NCBI GenBank assembly: GCA_029891345.1
Contig: CM057000.1
Location: 133,908,163-133,972,162 of the forward strand
Length of the DNA: 64,000 nucleotides
Reading direction: 5' to 3'
Origin: Dryococelus australis
Taxonomy: Eukaryota; Arthropoda; Insecta; Phasmatodea; Phasmatidae
Part shown: positions 10,061-21,110 of the stretch, piece by piece
How positions within the stretch are numbered: the first letter of the stretch is position 1
Layout of the letters: each line of letters opens with the position of its first letter
Translations under genes and position numbers: made by a program
Notes under the pieces: model-generated
What the model saw: the letters and a program-made list of their open reading frames with translations, nothing else
What the model was told of the DNA's origin: nothing
Databases searched by the model: none

Positions 10061-11136
10061 CTTTAGTATTGTGCCACAGACTATTATCCTGGGAACATAA
10101 AAGGGACAATTTATTATTCAAAATTTCAGTCTGCCAAGCAGTGATTTCATTATCAATATGCTCTCTAGTATTATTTATCTGGGCTTTTAATTGCCGAGAT
10201 CTAGTTCGGGAATAGAGCCTACGCAGCCTATTTTTGCGCGAGATAAGCTTCCTGATATGATCAGGAAGCTTATCTGTGCTAATCCTCGTGTTTTCTCCGG
10301 GACAAACTTATCAATTCCTGTCTGTATTATACCTGCGACGTGTTCGACAGCAAAGTCTAATTCGTCGGGAGTACTAATTGGCGGAGGGAGATCAATTTCA
10401 TCGTCCAGATAATCCCTAAAGCCCGGCCAGTTCGCATGCTTATAATTTTTAATTTTACGAATGGGTGTATTGTCTGTGTCGATTTCATCGAAAAACAAGC
10501 GGACAAGGTAATGGTCCGAGCCCAATTCGCGGAGCACTTGAAAATCTAATGCCATATTAAGGCCTTTATTAAGCACAATATCTAATATATTGGACGTATA
10601 GTTTATTTGATGTGGATCAAAAGTAGGTTCGCTGGGCGTATAAACAACATAGTTATGTTACTCCTGATATCTGAAAAGAGTGTTCCTATTGGCTGCGCGC
10701 GCGAGACAGCCCCAAGTGGGATGTTTAGCATTTAAATCGCCAACAGCGAGTAAAACAGGATAAGAATTAATTACTTCATCAATATCTGCGCGCAGAAGCG
10801 TGTGGCCTGGCGGGCAATAAACATAATAAATCGCGATATGTTGATTTCCTAATTTAATAGTGACACCCACAGCCTCAAGTGTCTGAAGTTGCAGTATTTT
10901 CGCGGCATTAGATGTAATGGAGTTATGAACTAATATTAAAACACAGCCGCCACGATTGTCGCGGTCTTTTATGTAACATTTAAATCCAGGTATTGAAAAT
11001 CTATGCTGTGGGTTCAGATGTGTTTCATTTACTGCGAAATAGAGATCTGGTGGCGAGAAATAAAATCTCTCAGCTCTTGTTTCTTACTGCGAATGCCATT
11101 AGCAATCCAGTAAGCAATAATATTGACTAAATTAAA
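10061..11136 (-). pseudogene. LINE ORF2, AP endonuclease part (broken)
   Basis: Nicks the target DNA to prime reverse transcription. Family motifs are easily read on the minus strand: IIAYWIANGIRSKKQELRDF at the start (about 11065-11130), VNETHLNP in another frame (about 11025), RDNRGGCVLILVHNSI, then GDLNAKHPTWG with the catalytic Asp and Asn (about 10725-10760) and GSDHYLV with the catalytic Asp-His near the C-terminus (about 10505-10525). A TAA stop at 10658-10660 interrupts an otherwise continuous frame, and at least one frame change lies near 11035. Downstream, the linker towards the RT is interrupted at 10242-10274 by a 33-bp palindrome. Confidence 0.92.
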
Positions 11137-12245
11137 CCTAAGAGTGGGCAGACTGGTGTCGTGCCATCTAGCAGCCATCGGTGGCCACTGAGAGGGCGAA
11201 TCCCATAACAGCCTGAGCTTTGTCGTCCTGGCTTCGCACAGGATCCGTCCAAATAACTAATAATTTGAAGAGAGACTCCAGGATCATCATCAATGCTGGG
11301 GACTTCTGGGCGAGGGGGCTGTTTTTTTATTTGTGAGAAAAGATCCTGTGTGTCAACATGTGTGACATCGACTGGAGCTGTCTCCATTTGTACTGTGCTG
11401 GTTCGGCCGTTTTCCGGCACTCTTTATACCGGTGGCGAGCTAACCTGCATGCCCAATGGGCGCGGAGCTGTCCTCTGATTGGCCTCGCAGGTTGTGGAGC
11501 CTGCTGTGACCGCGACAGGGGCGGGGCAGGGCGACTGCGACTGCTGTTGTTCGTCTGAGACCTTGGAAGTTTCATTTCTAGTATTTTTACTCTTTTTCCC
11601 TTTCTTAGATGGCTGTGAATTGCGAGACTGCCAATTCGAAGGGCGGTAGGGGTTTGCAAGTGGTGGAAAATCCACCTGGGACTGTTGGCTATAGTAAGCC
11701 AGGTTTCCATAGGCATTTGTAGTCGGAATCGGGCGATTGACTGCATAATGTGGTACTAAACTGTGTGCTGAATTGCGCTGTTGCCTACCCTGGACAACAT
11801 TACAGCCATCTGGTGTCTGAGTGGGAGCCTGGGGGGGGGAGGAGAGGGGTCTTTAGCCCAGGGGGCTATAGGCGCAACATAGCCTGGACGAGGCTCTGAA
11901 GCGACGACAGCAGAGTATCTGCTCTGCTGCTGTCTCTTCTTTCGCTCTCGTGGTGCGAGGAAGCGCCACTTTTCTGTTTTGTAGGCCTTGCAGGCCTTGT
12001 AGTTGGCAGCATGGTTCCCATTACAACACACGCATTTTCGGAGAGACAGATCGTCCTTGTCGGACAGATCGCATTGGCTTGTAGTGTGGCCTTTTCCACA
12101 GAGTCTCTGCGGGGGAAGGGGGAAGGTTGTCACGGACATTTCCGCGGCTTTCTTTTCTTTTTGTCGGTGTCCTCTTCCATCGCGACAGGTGTACCATCCG
12201 TTATTACGAGAGGGAGGGGGGTCCCCGAAGGGCCTAACACCTAAT
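11127..12245 (-). pseudogene. LINE ORF1, gag-like zinc-knuckle protein (broken)
   Basis: Binds the element RNA. CGKGHTTSQCDL (about 12060-12100) and CVCCNGNHAANYKAC (about 12000-12045) are consecutive CCHC-type knuckles, placed as in Jockey-clade ORF1. Downstream the frame is rich in Pro, Ser, Gln and Lys (SKKGKKSKNTRNETSKV) as is usual for the C-terminal tail. An acidic-basic patch, MEEDTDKKKRKPRK, precedes the knuckles in a different frame. At least two frame changes are present. The N-terminal half expected for the family is not found. The gap to the endonuclease start is short or overlapping (11127-11136). Confidence 0.88.
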
Positions 12246-12599
12246 CTCTTCTTTCTTCACCTTGAGGGGGAAAACTAAAATAAACCTAAAATAAAAATTA
12301 ACCTATTACACAATTGGCCTCCACAAACTGGTTTCCCTGGCCTCTTCCCTTGACCGGAAACAAGGCTAGGGGAAATCAGCCGCTTGACAATAATTAAATT
12401 ACCCTGGCTAACGGGTGCACCTTTTTCCTGTGCCCTATAGGAGAGCACATGCCTGGTGTTGCTGAACTCGCAGCTCCTCTTCTAACAGAAATCCAACTTC
12501 TTCTCGCAGTATTTACTACACAATCGACGCGCTCACACAGTGCGCCTGTACTGTGCGCATCTAAACCACCTTTAAATGAATTAACAGCATAGAGCGACT
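12246..12599. other. Possible LINE 5' UTR and unassigned sequence
   Basis: The stretch directly upstream of ORF1 (12246 to about 12430) may be the LINE 5' untranslated region because nothing else accounts for it. No TA target, SINE box or LTR end marks the border with the LTR-like fossil to the right. Confidence 0.3.
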
Positions 12600-12976
12600 G
12601 CCAAGAGCTCGACCGACATGCAACGAGCACTGCTGCAGAATGAGTGAATGAGTGACTGCCTGGCTCGTAGGTCTGTCACACTTTCATATCGTTCACTCTG
12701 ACCATCTGGAAGGTTCAACGCACCCCGAGTAACGCTGAGAGAACCGATGCCAGTAATCCAGAGCATTCTTCACATAAACGCAGAAACTCAATACAACCAG
12801 GATCACCAGCGCGCACCGCAACACGAGATCATCATGTCGGCTCGCTTTTTGTCGCTCGCCTGCCATTCAAAACATTCCATTAACGTGCTGCCCCGTTATC
12901 GTCTCTATACTGTCCTCATCTGCCCGCTCGCGCGGGGCGGGCCAAGGTCAGCAGCGCAGACCATCGACACGTAACA
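12600..12976 (-). repeat. LTR-like fossil, reverse orientation, partial
   Basis: Read on the minus strand it starts TGTTACGTGTCGATGG at 12976, passes GGCCCGCCCCGCGCGAGC, and continues through GGATTACTGGCATCGGTTCT and GGGGTGCGTTGAACCTTCC. The same order occurs in the copy at 51431-52125, and the middle part in the copy at 24236-24834. The TGTTA start with a TAACA end in the complete copy suggests an LTR, here without coding regions. The left limit is uncertain. Fossil, not intact. Confidence 0.65.
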
Positions 12977-13079
12977 ATATTTTAATCAAGTTATCATCAA
13001 TATCGTGTCACGAAACCATAAAAATACCTTCGAAATCTAGAAAAAAAAAATGCCTTACTCTTGAACAGCACTTGATTTA

Positions 13080-13902
13080 TAGACTGTTCACGGTTATATG
13101 AGTGCTTTTTAAACCAACCTTTGAAAAATGTCACAGCCCCAACCTGCATATATTTTAACAGACACGCTGACTAGCAAGTACCAAGTTAAATTGGTAACTA
13201 CAGAGGGGACATAGTCGCATGTCTTAATATCGAATTAAAATTTTAAGTATACATTTCTAAATACTAGTATTATTTGTTTTACTTCATGTTTTAAAAATCA
13301 TATACTTGTAAGAATGAACAAATTGGTAAAATACTGGCGATCTGCCCCGGCTTCTCTCGGGTGCGTTTAAAAATTTGTCACTGTGAGTTATCCCCAAAAG
13401 ATAAACATACGCTGTCGCGGACCATTTTTGTAGATCTTTCTGCGATCTAAAATTCTGTAGTACGTTAATTTGGTGTATCTCTTATGGCTTAGTCAGCGTA
13501 AGCCATGTTAGCTCCGAAAAGTGGCTTTTTCCGACTGATTAGAAAATGTTGACATTTCTCTACAAACCCTACATTAAATATTAATGTATTATATACATAA
13601 ACCTCCCTCAAGAAATTCTCTAAGCGATGAGGGAAAACCGCATCAAAATCCATCAAGTAGTTTAGAAGCCTTAGCCGAATACACACACACACACACACAC
13701 ACGCTGCCGGGCGACTTTGTTTTATACTATGTGTGGATTTACTTTCCTAATGACTTCAGTGTTTACTTTTCGCTCGTATGGCGCGTGAATAAAGTGCGGC
13801 AATGTCAATATTTCTACATATGCTAGAAGAATACTCACCGTGCCTACAAGCAGACCTCAAGCAGGACTTTCAAGAAATGCTTATTTAATTGTGAACAGTA
13901 TT
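13080..13902 (+). mobile_element. GTM MITE, long class, split by an insertion
   Basis: Left end TAGACTGTTCACGGTTATAT, right end ATTGTGAACAGTATT. The left half (to about 13336) and right half (from about 13779, GCGTGAATAAAGTGCGGC) align to neighbouring parts of the copy at 13905, with 13337-13778 inserted between them. It abuts the next GTM copy head to tail, with only TA between, so the two share or nearly share a target site. Confidence 0.8.
13337..13778 (+). mobile_element. Insert with arthropod retroelement-type tail
   Basis: The insert starts near GCCCCGGCTTCTCTCGGGTG and ends after GAAAACCGCATCAAAATCC, an (AC)n run (13681-13702) and GCGACTTTGTTTTATACTAT. I remember this sequence order from many dispersed insect non-LTR or SINE-like insertions, but I cannot name the family. 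There is no open frame. The insertion site in the host MITE is clear from alignment with the adjacent MITE copy. Confidence 0.55.
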
Positions 13903-13904
13903 TA

Positions 13905-14336
13905 AAGGCTGTTCACGATAAACTGAGCACTTTTGAATTCAACCTTTTGAAAAAAAAAATCACTGCCCCGACCTGCATATAGCATATATTTAAACTGGCG
14001 CACTGAGTGACACGCGCCCAGCAAAGATAGTAACGATGAATGGGAAGCAATTCCATATGTTTACTTCGGAAAAAAAGTGCTAGGTAACCGTTCCTGATAA
14101 CCTAAATAATTTATTTCAATTTCTGTTTTCTTTTATAAATCGAAGTGTAAAAATGAGCAGATTTGTAAAATATTTACTTTTCTAAATATTTCACAGTGTC
14201 ACTTGACCGACGCATAAATAAAGTGATGAGGCCCAAGACAATGTTATTACTGCGTAAGGTGGAATAATACACAACGTGCATACAATCAGATCTAAAGCAG
14301 GCTTTCAAATTGTTCATTTTACCGCGAGTAGCCGAT
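13905..14336 (+). mobile_element. GTM MITE, long class
   Basis: Complete copy: AAGGCTGTTCACGATAAACT at the left, TTCATTTTACCGCGAGTAGC at the right. Internal landmarks are GGCGCACTGAGTGACACG, AAAAAAGTGCTAGGTAACC, GACCGACGCATAAATAAAGT and GATCTAAAGCAGGC. Left flank TTTA; right flank ATAG. Confidence 0.88.
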
Positions 14337-15944
14337 AGAAAAGTGTGTCGACAGTCACGCCTAATGCGAAAACAAAAACTCAACTTATTTTCGGAATGCA
14401 CATTCTATCTCGGCCCCCCAGCGCAGCATGCATGCCCACTCATCTCAACCTGGGTGGGGTCAGAGACCGCACGTCCGAGCACATCCGACGCGGTGCATCC
14501 ATCGGCGGCGGTGACGCGCTCCACACGGATTAGCAGCCGACGTTAGCCGTCCTTTCACGCTCGCGCACGCTCCAAATGCCACGTCGACGTGGATCAGCAG
14601 CCATTTACCTCGACTCCTGCTGGATCTGTGGTTGCCGTCGCATCCACTCGCGTCGAATTTCGAAACACAAATCAACAGCATAATTTTAACAAGGCCCTAC
14701 TTATTAGATTTATATATATATATATATATAAAGATATATATATATATATATATATAAAGCTATTTGAATGCTGGTAACTATCACTTAACAGAAAATTTTT
14801 TCGACTTAAAAATTGCCAAAATTTTGCAAAAGTCAGATATATAAAAGACAATATAAGTAAAATATGCCAAAATAATTGTCTAGAATCAAAAACGTTATAA
14901 TATTGTATTTACAACTCTATAATATTAAAATTAAAAATATCGACGAAAAAACATTTTTTTTTCAGCAGGAGCTTGTTAGAAGATGAAATTATGTTTAAAT
15001 TACGAAAAAGGATTTGTTTTTAATTTTTTTAAATAAAAATTTCAACAAAAAAAAATTATAAATTATGAAATAAATAGTTTTGCATATTTATTGATTTTGT
15101 TGTTTATACATATACACTATTATTAAAAAAAAAACAGTAAATTTATTTTCGGCAAACGTTGCAACAACTATTACTCTGACGTGATGGCTTTGTTAATCCA
15201 AATATATAGCCGGAAAAAACAAAATCCCTTCGAAATATATGATGTTGATCAAACTCGGCTATTGATCGTATATTTAGGAAACTCACGCACGAGACATTCG
15301 CGCAGTCCCTAGTTTCCTCTTGCTGACTCACTTTCGGCAACATAATTTTTGCTACTGTTAATTGAATATCTTTTGGCTACTTTCATGAAGCTTATAACTT
15401 AGGGGGTATCTCATGATGGTAGAGCAACGCGGGGTAAATGCATACAAAGAGCTATAGATTATTACATGGTTATATAATTGGGCATCCGGACATTACATAA
15501 ATTATTAAAAGGTCGGGGAAGCATTGCTATTGTAACTACATTAATTACCTTATTGAGAGCAGCGTTAGTGTAGTGTGTTGGTCCCACTTTGAGAAGTTAC
15601 CCATACGCTGTTGAATGATGACGAATTAGGGCCGTCGGAACAGCAGGCTTCTTGGGACGTCAATCTCGGCTGTCGTCACATGGAGACAGACGCCTTCCCC
15701 ACTCTACATTGTCCTCATATCGGCGTCGCATAACATGGCCTGATTCCCTGGCTGGTAGAGGGCATTCCTGCTTACCGGGATTCGGCAAATGCACGTCCCA
15801 ATTACGGCAACTGGCTGTCCTGAATGCTGCTCAAGTATGATGGCGTGTTCAGGCAGGCCGTCTACTTAAGGTCCGCCCACGACATTGCAACACTACGTCG
15901 AAAGACACCTTAGAAATAAATCCATGGCACTTTCACACAGAGAT
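14337..15944. other. Unassigned sequence with a (TA)n microsatellite
   Basis: 14400-14660 is GC-rich with no recognised gene. A TA run interrupted by AAAG lies at 14709-14757. 14760-15380 is very AT-rich. 15600-15900 is again GC-richer and has a 62-residue frame (15652-15840) with no recognised domain; it may be a piece of an unidentified element. Confidence 0.45.
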
Positions 15945-16120
15945 GCGAGAACGGGGAAGGAATTGGCCATTGCCTGTATAAATGAACCATCCCGGCATTC
16001 ACCTGGCTTGACTTGGGTAAAACACAGTAAACTGAACTAGGGGGAAGGCCAGGCCGGGATTCGAAACCACGCTCTCCCCCATACGAGTCCAAAGGTTAAC
16101 CACGGCGCCACCTCGCTCGG
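15945..16120 (-). mobile_element. tRNA-derived SINE (GAGGTGGC head type)
   Basis: On the minus strand the head is GAGCGAGGTGGCGCCGTGGT, continuing TTAACCTTTGGACTCG; a B box, GTTTCGAATCCCGG, follows, then CCAGGTGAATGCCGGGATGG and CCAATTCCTTCCCCG. A and B boxes are well preserved. Same family as 5694-5930. The fragment CCGGGATGG is a widespread insect SINE body sequence. Confidence 0.85.
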
Positions 16121-16317
16121 TAAACTGAAATTGGCGCTAACCGAAACTGATTTAGATGTTTAGTTTTTTGAAAATTTATGACAATAATTGCAGTAATAAT
16201 AACACATCTGCCTCAATATGTCTATTGCAAAACTAATTTTAATTTTTTTTCGAAGCCCGTTATAATGTTTGTTGTCTTTAAGGTGGTCGCTTAGATTGAG
16301 ATATTTCCGCATTCCAG

Positions 16318-16480
16318 CTAGAGAAGCGCGGGAGCGATAAGGGCGATATTACCATGCGCATCACGAGCTCGTTCGCCGCTACGCGCAGTGTTCTCCTTGT
16401 TGCACGTACCTATGTGACTTCAAGCGGTAATATTTAAATTTCATTAATGGGAACTCTGAAGCAAAGATTAATGCAGGCTC
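16318..16480 (+). repeat. Dispersed repeat D, copy 1
   Basis: GAGAAGCGCGGGAGCGATAA, then GGGCGATATTACCATGCGCA, CGCCGCTACGCGCAGTGTTC and ACCTATGTGACTTCAAGCGG have counterparts in the same order at 58705-58900 (GCGATAAGGGCGACACTACC, CACGCGCATAAAGCACG, CACTTTCAGCGGTGG). It has no terminal repeat and no frame. Function is unknown; only its two-copy presence is seen. Confidence 0.6.
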
Positions 16481-16653
16481 TCATCGTAGTTTGGAGCTTG
16501 TGTCTAGGTAAAACGTTTTTAAATACAGCAATCTGAAAGAAAATAACAATGTTGGAGGGCTCCAAAATAATTCTCTTGAATAATTATATTCTTGAATAAT
16601 AAACTTGAATATGGCATTCCGTCCTCGTATAAGGTAGGCCTATATTTTCTTCA

Positions 16654-17061
16654 AAGGCTGTTCGCGGTAAGTGAGCACTTTTTAAATGAACCCCTCCCTT
16701 ACCTGCGTATATTTTAACTGACGCACTGACGGCCATGATGCCCAGTAAAGATTGTTACGACGGAAGAAAAATTAGTTCCATGCCTTGACGTTAAATTAAA
16801 GCTGTTAACTAAACATTCTTGAATACTAAAATATTTTCTTTGTCTTTGTGTTTTTTTATTGCATATAAGTGCAAGAATAATACAATTTTTAAAATGTTTA
16901 ATTTTTTAATAATTTCACAGTTCTCCTTGACCCACGCATGAATAAAGTTATCAGGGCCATGCCAATGTTATTTTTCCATTTGCGAGAAGAATACACAATG
17001 TGCATACAAGCAGATCCTAAGCAGGGCATCCTAAAATGCGCATTTTACCGTGAATAGCCTA
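16654..17061 (+). mobile_element. GTM MITE, long class
   Basis: AAGGCTGTTCGCGGTAAGTG at the left, ATGCGCATTTTACCGTGAAT followed by AGCCTA at the right. Interior follows the long class (ACTGACGCACTGACGG, CACGCATGAATAAAGTTATC, GATCCTAAGCAGGGC). Right flank TA. Confidence 0.87.
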
Positions 17062-17989
17062 TACGTAGGGACATGAAAGTATTCGCAAATTCAATGATCT
17101 GCAGCATAGACTCTACAGTATTACGTACACATATGCCGATATTAACTGCGCATTGGTTGTCTGCTGTCACAGTGTAAGGCGACGATAGGGCCAGCGTTCT
17201 CCAGGAGGTGACAAACACCTTGTGGACCAATAACTAAAGTTATATGAACACACGCGATTTGAATTCCAGCTTGGCTAAAAATGAATCCGCGAATTTTTTC
17301 ATGTCTCTGCCTATACGTAAGTAAACATACCGGGAACATGTTAAATAGTTTTGCCAAGCAACACCGTATTTTCGAACATACAACGCAGTTAAACCGCTAG
17401 TTAGGCGACGCATCTGTAAAGTCCTGACCAGCTGTTCCCGTTGCGCGCTATCCCTGACATTGCATCATCATAAGCATTAATTTCTCCCTACAGTTTTAAT
17501 GGCTGCAGTTAAACATGCAGTTTACGACTGATATACGGAGGCCATTATTCTCTTCGAAAACAACACCAATTCTGGGTCAAACCCAGAAAATGCAAAAAAA
17601 GTTTTTTTTATTTCAACGTACATAACTGCATAAAGTCGTCGCCGTCGAAGAAATTCATACAATTGTGTATGCAGTAATCCATTTCCAATGTAAATTTAAC
17701 AGCTAAGTATTTACTAATTATCATGACCCAGAGCTCAGTGTTTTTAAACTGACAGTACGTTTCCATGCAGTGCGTCTCTGCCAATTGAATGGCTATCTTC
17801 AACAAATCCATAACCTACGGGTGAATCGTAATATCAATCGGCGCCGACAGACATACAATACCATACACGGCTTAGAGGAAGAAAGTTAATTAAAAGTTAA
17901 TTGCACCTACTGGTCAGTGAATACGTATTCTTCACTTTTTAATTTAATTTAATTTTCTGGCAAAGTGTGTTGTACCTTTCACATCGGTA
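17062..17989. other. Unassigned sequence
   Basis: I see no gene, SINE box or terminal repeat here. Short frames on the minus strand (17045-17357, 17608-17811) lack coding character. Confidence 0.5.
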
Positions 17990-18402
17990 TAGGCTGTTCA
18001 CGGTAAAATGAGCACTCTTGAAAGATCTACTTGTATACACGTTGTGTGTTCTTCCGCCTTATGTAAAATTAACATTGCCATGGGCCTCATCACTTTATTC
18101 ATGCGTCGGTCAAATGAAACTGTGAAATTATTAGAAAAGTAAGTATTCAACAAATTTGCTTATTTTAACATTTCGATGAATTAAAAAACAAAACGGAAGA
18201 AAAACTATTTAAGCTATCACAAATTATTACAAAACACTTTTTTTTCGATGTTAATGTATATGGAATTACTTTCCCTCCAACGTTACCAACTTTACTGGGC
18301 ACCTGTCACTCACTGCGCCCGTTAAAATATAATATGCATGCAGGGGCAGTGACATTTTTCTAAGGTTGATTTTAAAAGTACTCACTTTAATGTGAACAGC
18401 CT
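17990..18402 (-). mobile_element. GTM MITE, long class, reverse orientation
   Basis: TAGGCTGTTCACGGTAAAAT at the left, TACTCACTTTAATGTGAACA followed by GCC at the right. Interior is the reverse of the forward copies: TTCATGCGTCGGTCAAATGA, AAACACTTTTTTTTCGATGT, GGGCACCTGTCACTCACTGC, TGCAGGGGCAGTGACAT. The left flank is GGTA. Confidence 0.9.
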
Positions 18403-19227
18403 TGACTTAAAACTGCTTTACACGTGTTGTTGTGGAGAGAGAACTTACACGCCGGTGAACGTGTTAATTGTTTTAAAATCAAAGAGCACGAAGAAACTTC
18501 TTGCAAGGTCCTCTTAAGGAAGCAGTGGCCTGTGCTAAACTAAAGCGAATAGTTAGCTAAATAGTTTGACGTTCGCTTGTAAATTACATGGCAAGTGATT
18601 CTGAGGCGCTCCGATCAACGTGGTCGTAGCTTGCTTGAAACAGCGTAGGGTTGGTTGCTTTTGCTTTTGAAACATTTCGTACTTCCTAAGACGGCGTTTG
18701 AAGGCTGCTTTGTCTTAAAATGTAGTCACCACACACTGTTATATCACCCTTTACTACACAAGTGTCTCTAAGGGAATAGAATACGGACGTAGCTATAATT
18801 TACTTATGAGCTCTTCTCAACTAGACTTATGGACCTGAATCACAACACTTGTCAATGACTCTATTTCAATAGAAATACTCTTTTTATAAATAACTCTCCA
18901 CTGAGTATGTAAAATGTTATTTTATTTTGGGACTCTATAACAATAAATCGTTATCAACCCTCAATACTAAATGCTCCTCAATTAAAGCTGCTACTAAACC
19001 AATCTAACAATCTCTTTGATATCATCAACTAACCAAATCGGACTCACCACTGGATTATTATATTGGCGGGACGTTCAAGGCCGCACCGCGGAGAAAGTCT
19101 CTCAGGAGCTCCTCGTGTTGGATCTTCTCCTCTCGCGTTCTCTCTCGTCACTGGAGCTCGAAGTCTGTCAGCGGCGGCGGAGTGTTGTGAAGGATAAAGA
19201 TGGCCGAAACACAGTAGACTCAGTTCA
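18403..19227. other. Unassigned sequence
   Basis: No gene or repeat is recognised. A GC-richer patch at 19060-19190 has no supported function. Confidence 0.5.
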
Positions 19228-19703
19228 TACAGGGTGTAAACGATAAGTGTTTACAACTGTACACAGCAGTATACAGGGCTCCGAGACGAGCAATTTGATG
19301 TAGGACACTTGTGGTTCATAGGGTCGGGAAATTACCGCAAAAGCGCTTGACAAATGTGTACTAAGTCACGTTGCAGCGCACCGCTGTGGGCCCGGCCTTA
19401 ATCCACCTGCTGGTCAGCTTGTCTGTAGTATTGTGACAACGCAACATGCATTTCAAACGAAAGCAATTACCAAAAGGTTCCTGCCCGATCTGACCTCTGT
19501 ACAAACCGGCTTCAGCTGACCAGCAGGTCGATTAAAGCCGGGCCCACAGCAGCGCGCTGCAAGTGTTCTAGTACACATTTGTCAAGCGATTTACGTCTAT
19601 TTCCCGGCCCTATAGACCACAAGTGTCCTACGTCAAATTACTCGTCTCGGAGCCCTGTACACTGCTGTGTACAGTTTTATACACTTATCGTTTACATCCT
19701 GTA
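19228..19703. mobile_element. Palindromic MITE, copy A
   Basis: The left arm (TACAGGGTGTAAACGATAAG, then CAACTGTACACAGCAGT, GGACACTTGTGGTTCATAGG, TGACAAATGTGTACTAAGTC) is the reverse complement of the right arm (TAGTACACATTTGTCAAGCG, CCCTATAGACCACAAGTGTC, TTATCGTTTACATCCTGTA), so almost the whole 476 bp folds back on itself. A diverged second copy is at 49892-50396. No coding region. This is a non-autonomous DNA transposon of a TIR type; the superfamily is uncertain. Confidence 0.9.
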
Positions 19704-19885
19704 TAGTCTGGCCGCGCCCCCAATTACACTCCTCTCGTCGGTGATTGAGTGGAAGGAACCCTGCCGCTCGTATCAATGTTGGCACCCAACGACACCTTGT
19801 TTGCCATAAAAACATGTGCGAACTAGGACAAACGACATTAACTAAATCTGCCGCAGACTTGCTACTAATTAAATGGTACTGTCGT

Positions 19886-19887
<2 letters not shown>

Positions 19888-19960
<73 letters not shown>
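19888..19960. repeat. (AT)n microsatellite
   Basis: About 36 uninterrupted AT dinucleotides, then a short (AC)-rich tail. Long open frames across it are artefacts of the repeat (Tyr-Ile runs). Confidence 0.97.
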
Positions 19961-19968
<8 letters not shown>

Positions 19969-20938
19969 ACAAAAAATCGGTTTTGCCGCAATACGTACTT
20001 TTTTTTTCAAATTTGCAGTAAAATTTTTTGTTTGAAACTTCACATAAAATAAAAAATATATTTCAAAACAAATTTAATATAAATTCTTTTAGTTTTATTA
20101 ATACTCTACTTATTAAAAACAAAATATAATAATCATTGACAATTAACTTTATGCACCGGTACATACAAATATTAGTGTTCCAAATAATTTTGTTTGTTCT
20201 GTCGAGTAGCGAAAATATTACACGACATAGACGTTTTACAATATTTCTTAACGAAATAAAATCTGCGGAAATATTTCAAGAATGGGGTTGACACACCCAT
20301 GTTGTTAAACTTAAAACGAGAGTTTGAACTGCAGCTCAGTGGCATGCATATAAAAATATCAGGCATTTTAAACCACCACCGAAATTACCTCCTTGCTTTA
20401 CCGATAAAGAACGGCAAACCAATATAAGGCAGGCGGGGATGGCTTAGATAAACTAATTACAACCAGAATAAGTTGGATATTTATGTTGTTTTGGTAACTG
20501 TCTCAGTTATAAAAGTATTCTATATATTTTTTTTTTTTTTAGGAAAGCGCACCAAACTCGGTTCTTCTCAACTTTTCGTGTCAACTTCTTTTACTCTAAA
20601 TTGAGAATCCCCTTCTAGCCTTGGGTGATTGTCTTTGCAGCAGACGGATAAAACCTTTCCAAAAGACACTCTGTCTGCCTGTAATCCTGCTTGAAATTGC
20701 GTATAAATTCATTTGCATACAAAAACTTGTGAGAATGGGCCTTCTAATTTAAAAATTCTGCTTGTTAAAATAGAAAAAAAAAAAAATTGGTCAGATCTAG
20801 AGACTTTACCCAAAGCTGTATCTACAAGTTAGCATTCACGGCCCTACAAAGCTCGAACGTGCTTAGGGGCAATTTGAAGTTTCGCACGGAAGGAACGCCG
20901 TAAGACGACGAAAAAATTGATGGAAAGATGCTGTAGGC

Positions 20939-20941
<3 letters not shown>
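19961..20941. other. AT-rich unassigned sequence
   Basis: Nothing recognised apart from T and A homopolymers at about 20524-20541 and 20773-20786. Confidence 0.5.

Positions 20942-20998
<57 letters not shown>
20942..20998. repeat. (GA)n microsatellite
   Basis: About 28 GA dinucleotides. It leads directly into the two-copy repeat that follows. Confidence 0.97.
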
Positions 20999-21002
<4 letters not shown>

Positions 21003-21006
<4 letters not shown>

Positions 21007-21110
21007 CCAAGAGACAAAAGGCAACTCGTTCTCCGCGCGTTCAAAAAAAACCTAGAGAGACCAAGAGACAAAAGGAAACTCGTTCTCGACGCGTTCAAAA
21101 AAAAACTTAC
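21003..21110. repeat. Two-copy tandem repeat of ~54 bp
   Basis: GAGACCAAGAGACAAAAGGC, then AACTCGTTCTCCGCGCGTTC and an A run, is repeated from 21057 with a few changes (AAACTCGTTCTCGACGCGTT). It probably arose by slippage or unequal exchange next to the (GA)n tract. Confidence 0.9.

Larger units (their letters stand above)
8664..12245 (-). mobile_element. Jockey-clade non-LTR retrotransposon (LINE), decayed
   Basis: Read on the minus strand it has the order expected of a Jockey-type LINE: a gag-like ORF1 with CCHC zinc knuckles (11127-12245), an AP-type endonuclease (about 10400-11136), then a reverse transcriptase with YADD (8664-10060). The C-terminus ends in RYKRP, typical of the clade. 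The element is inactive: the ORF1 N-terminus is missing or diverged, there are frame changes in all three parts, an in-frame stop at 10658-10660 and a deletion in the RT core near 9350. It may extend to about 12430 as 5' UTR, but nothing there proves it. The nearly identical tail at 6550 suggests that close relatives moved recently. Confidence 0.93.

Noticed and set aside
19633-20043. 136-residue frame across (AT)n
   Set aside because: The frame is a Tyr-Ile repeat from the microsatellite joined to part of a palindromic MITE.
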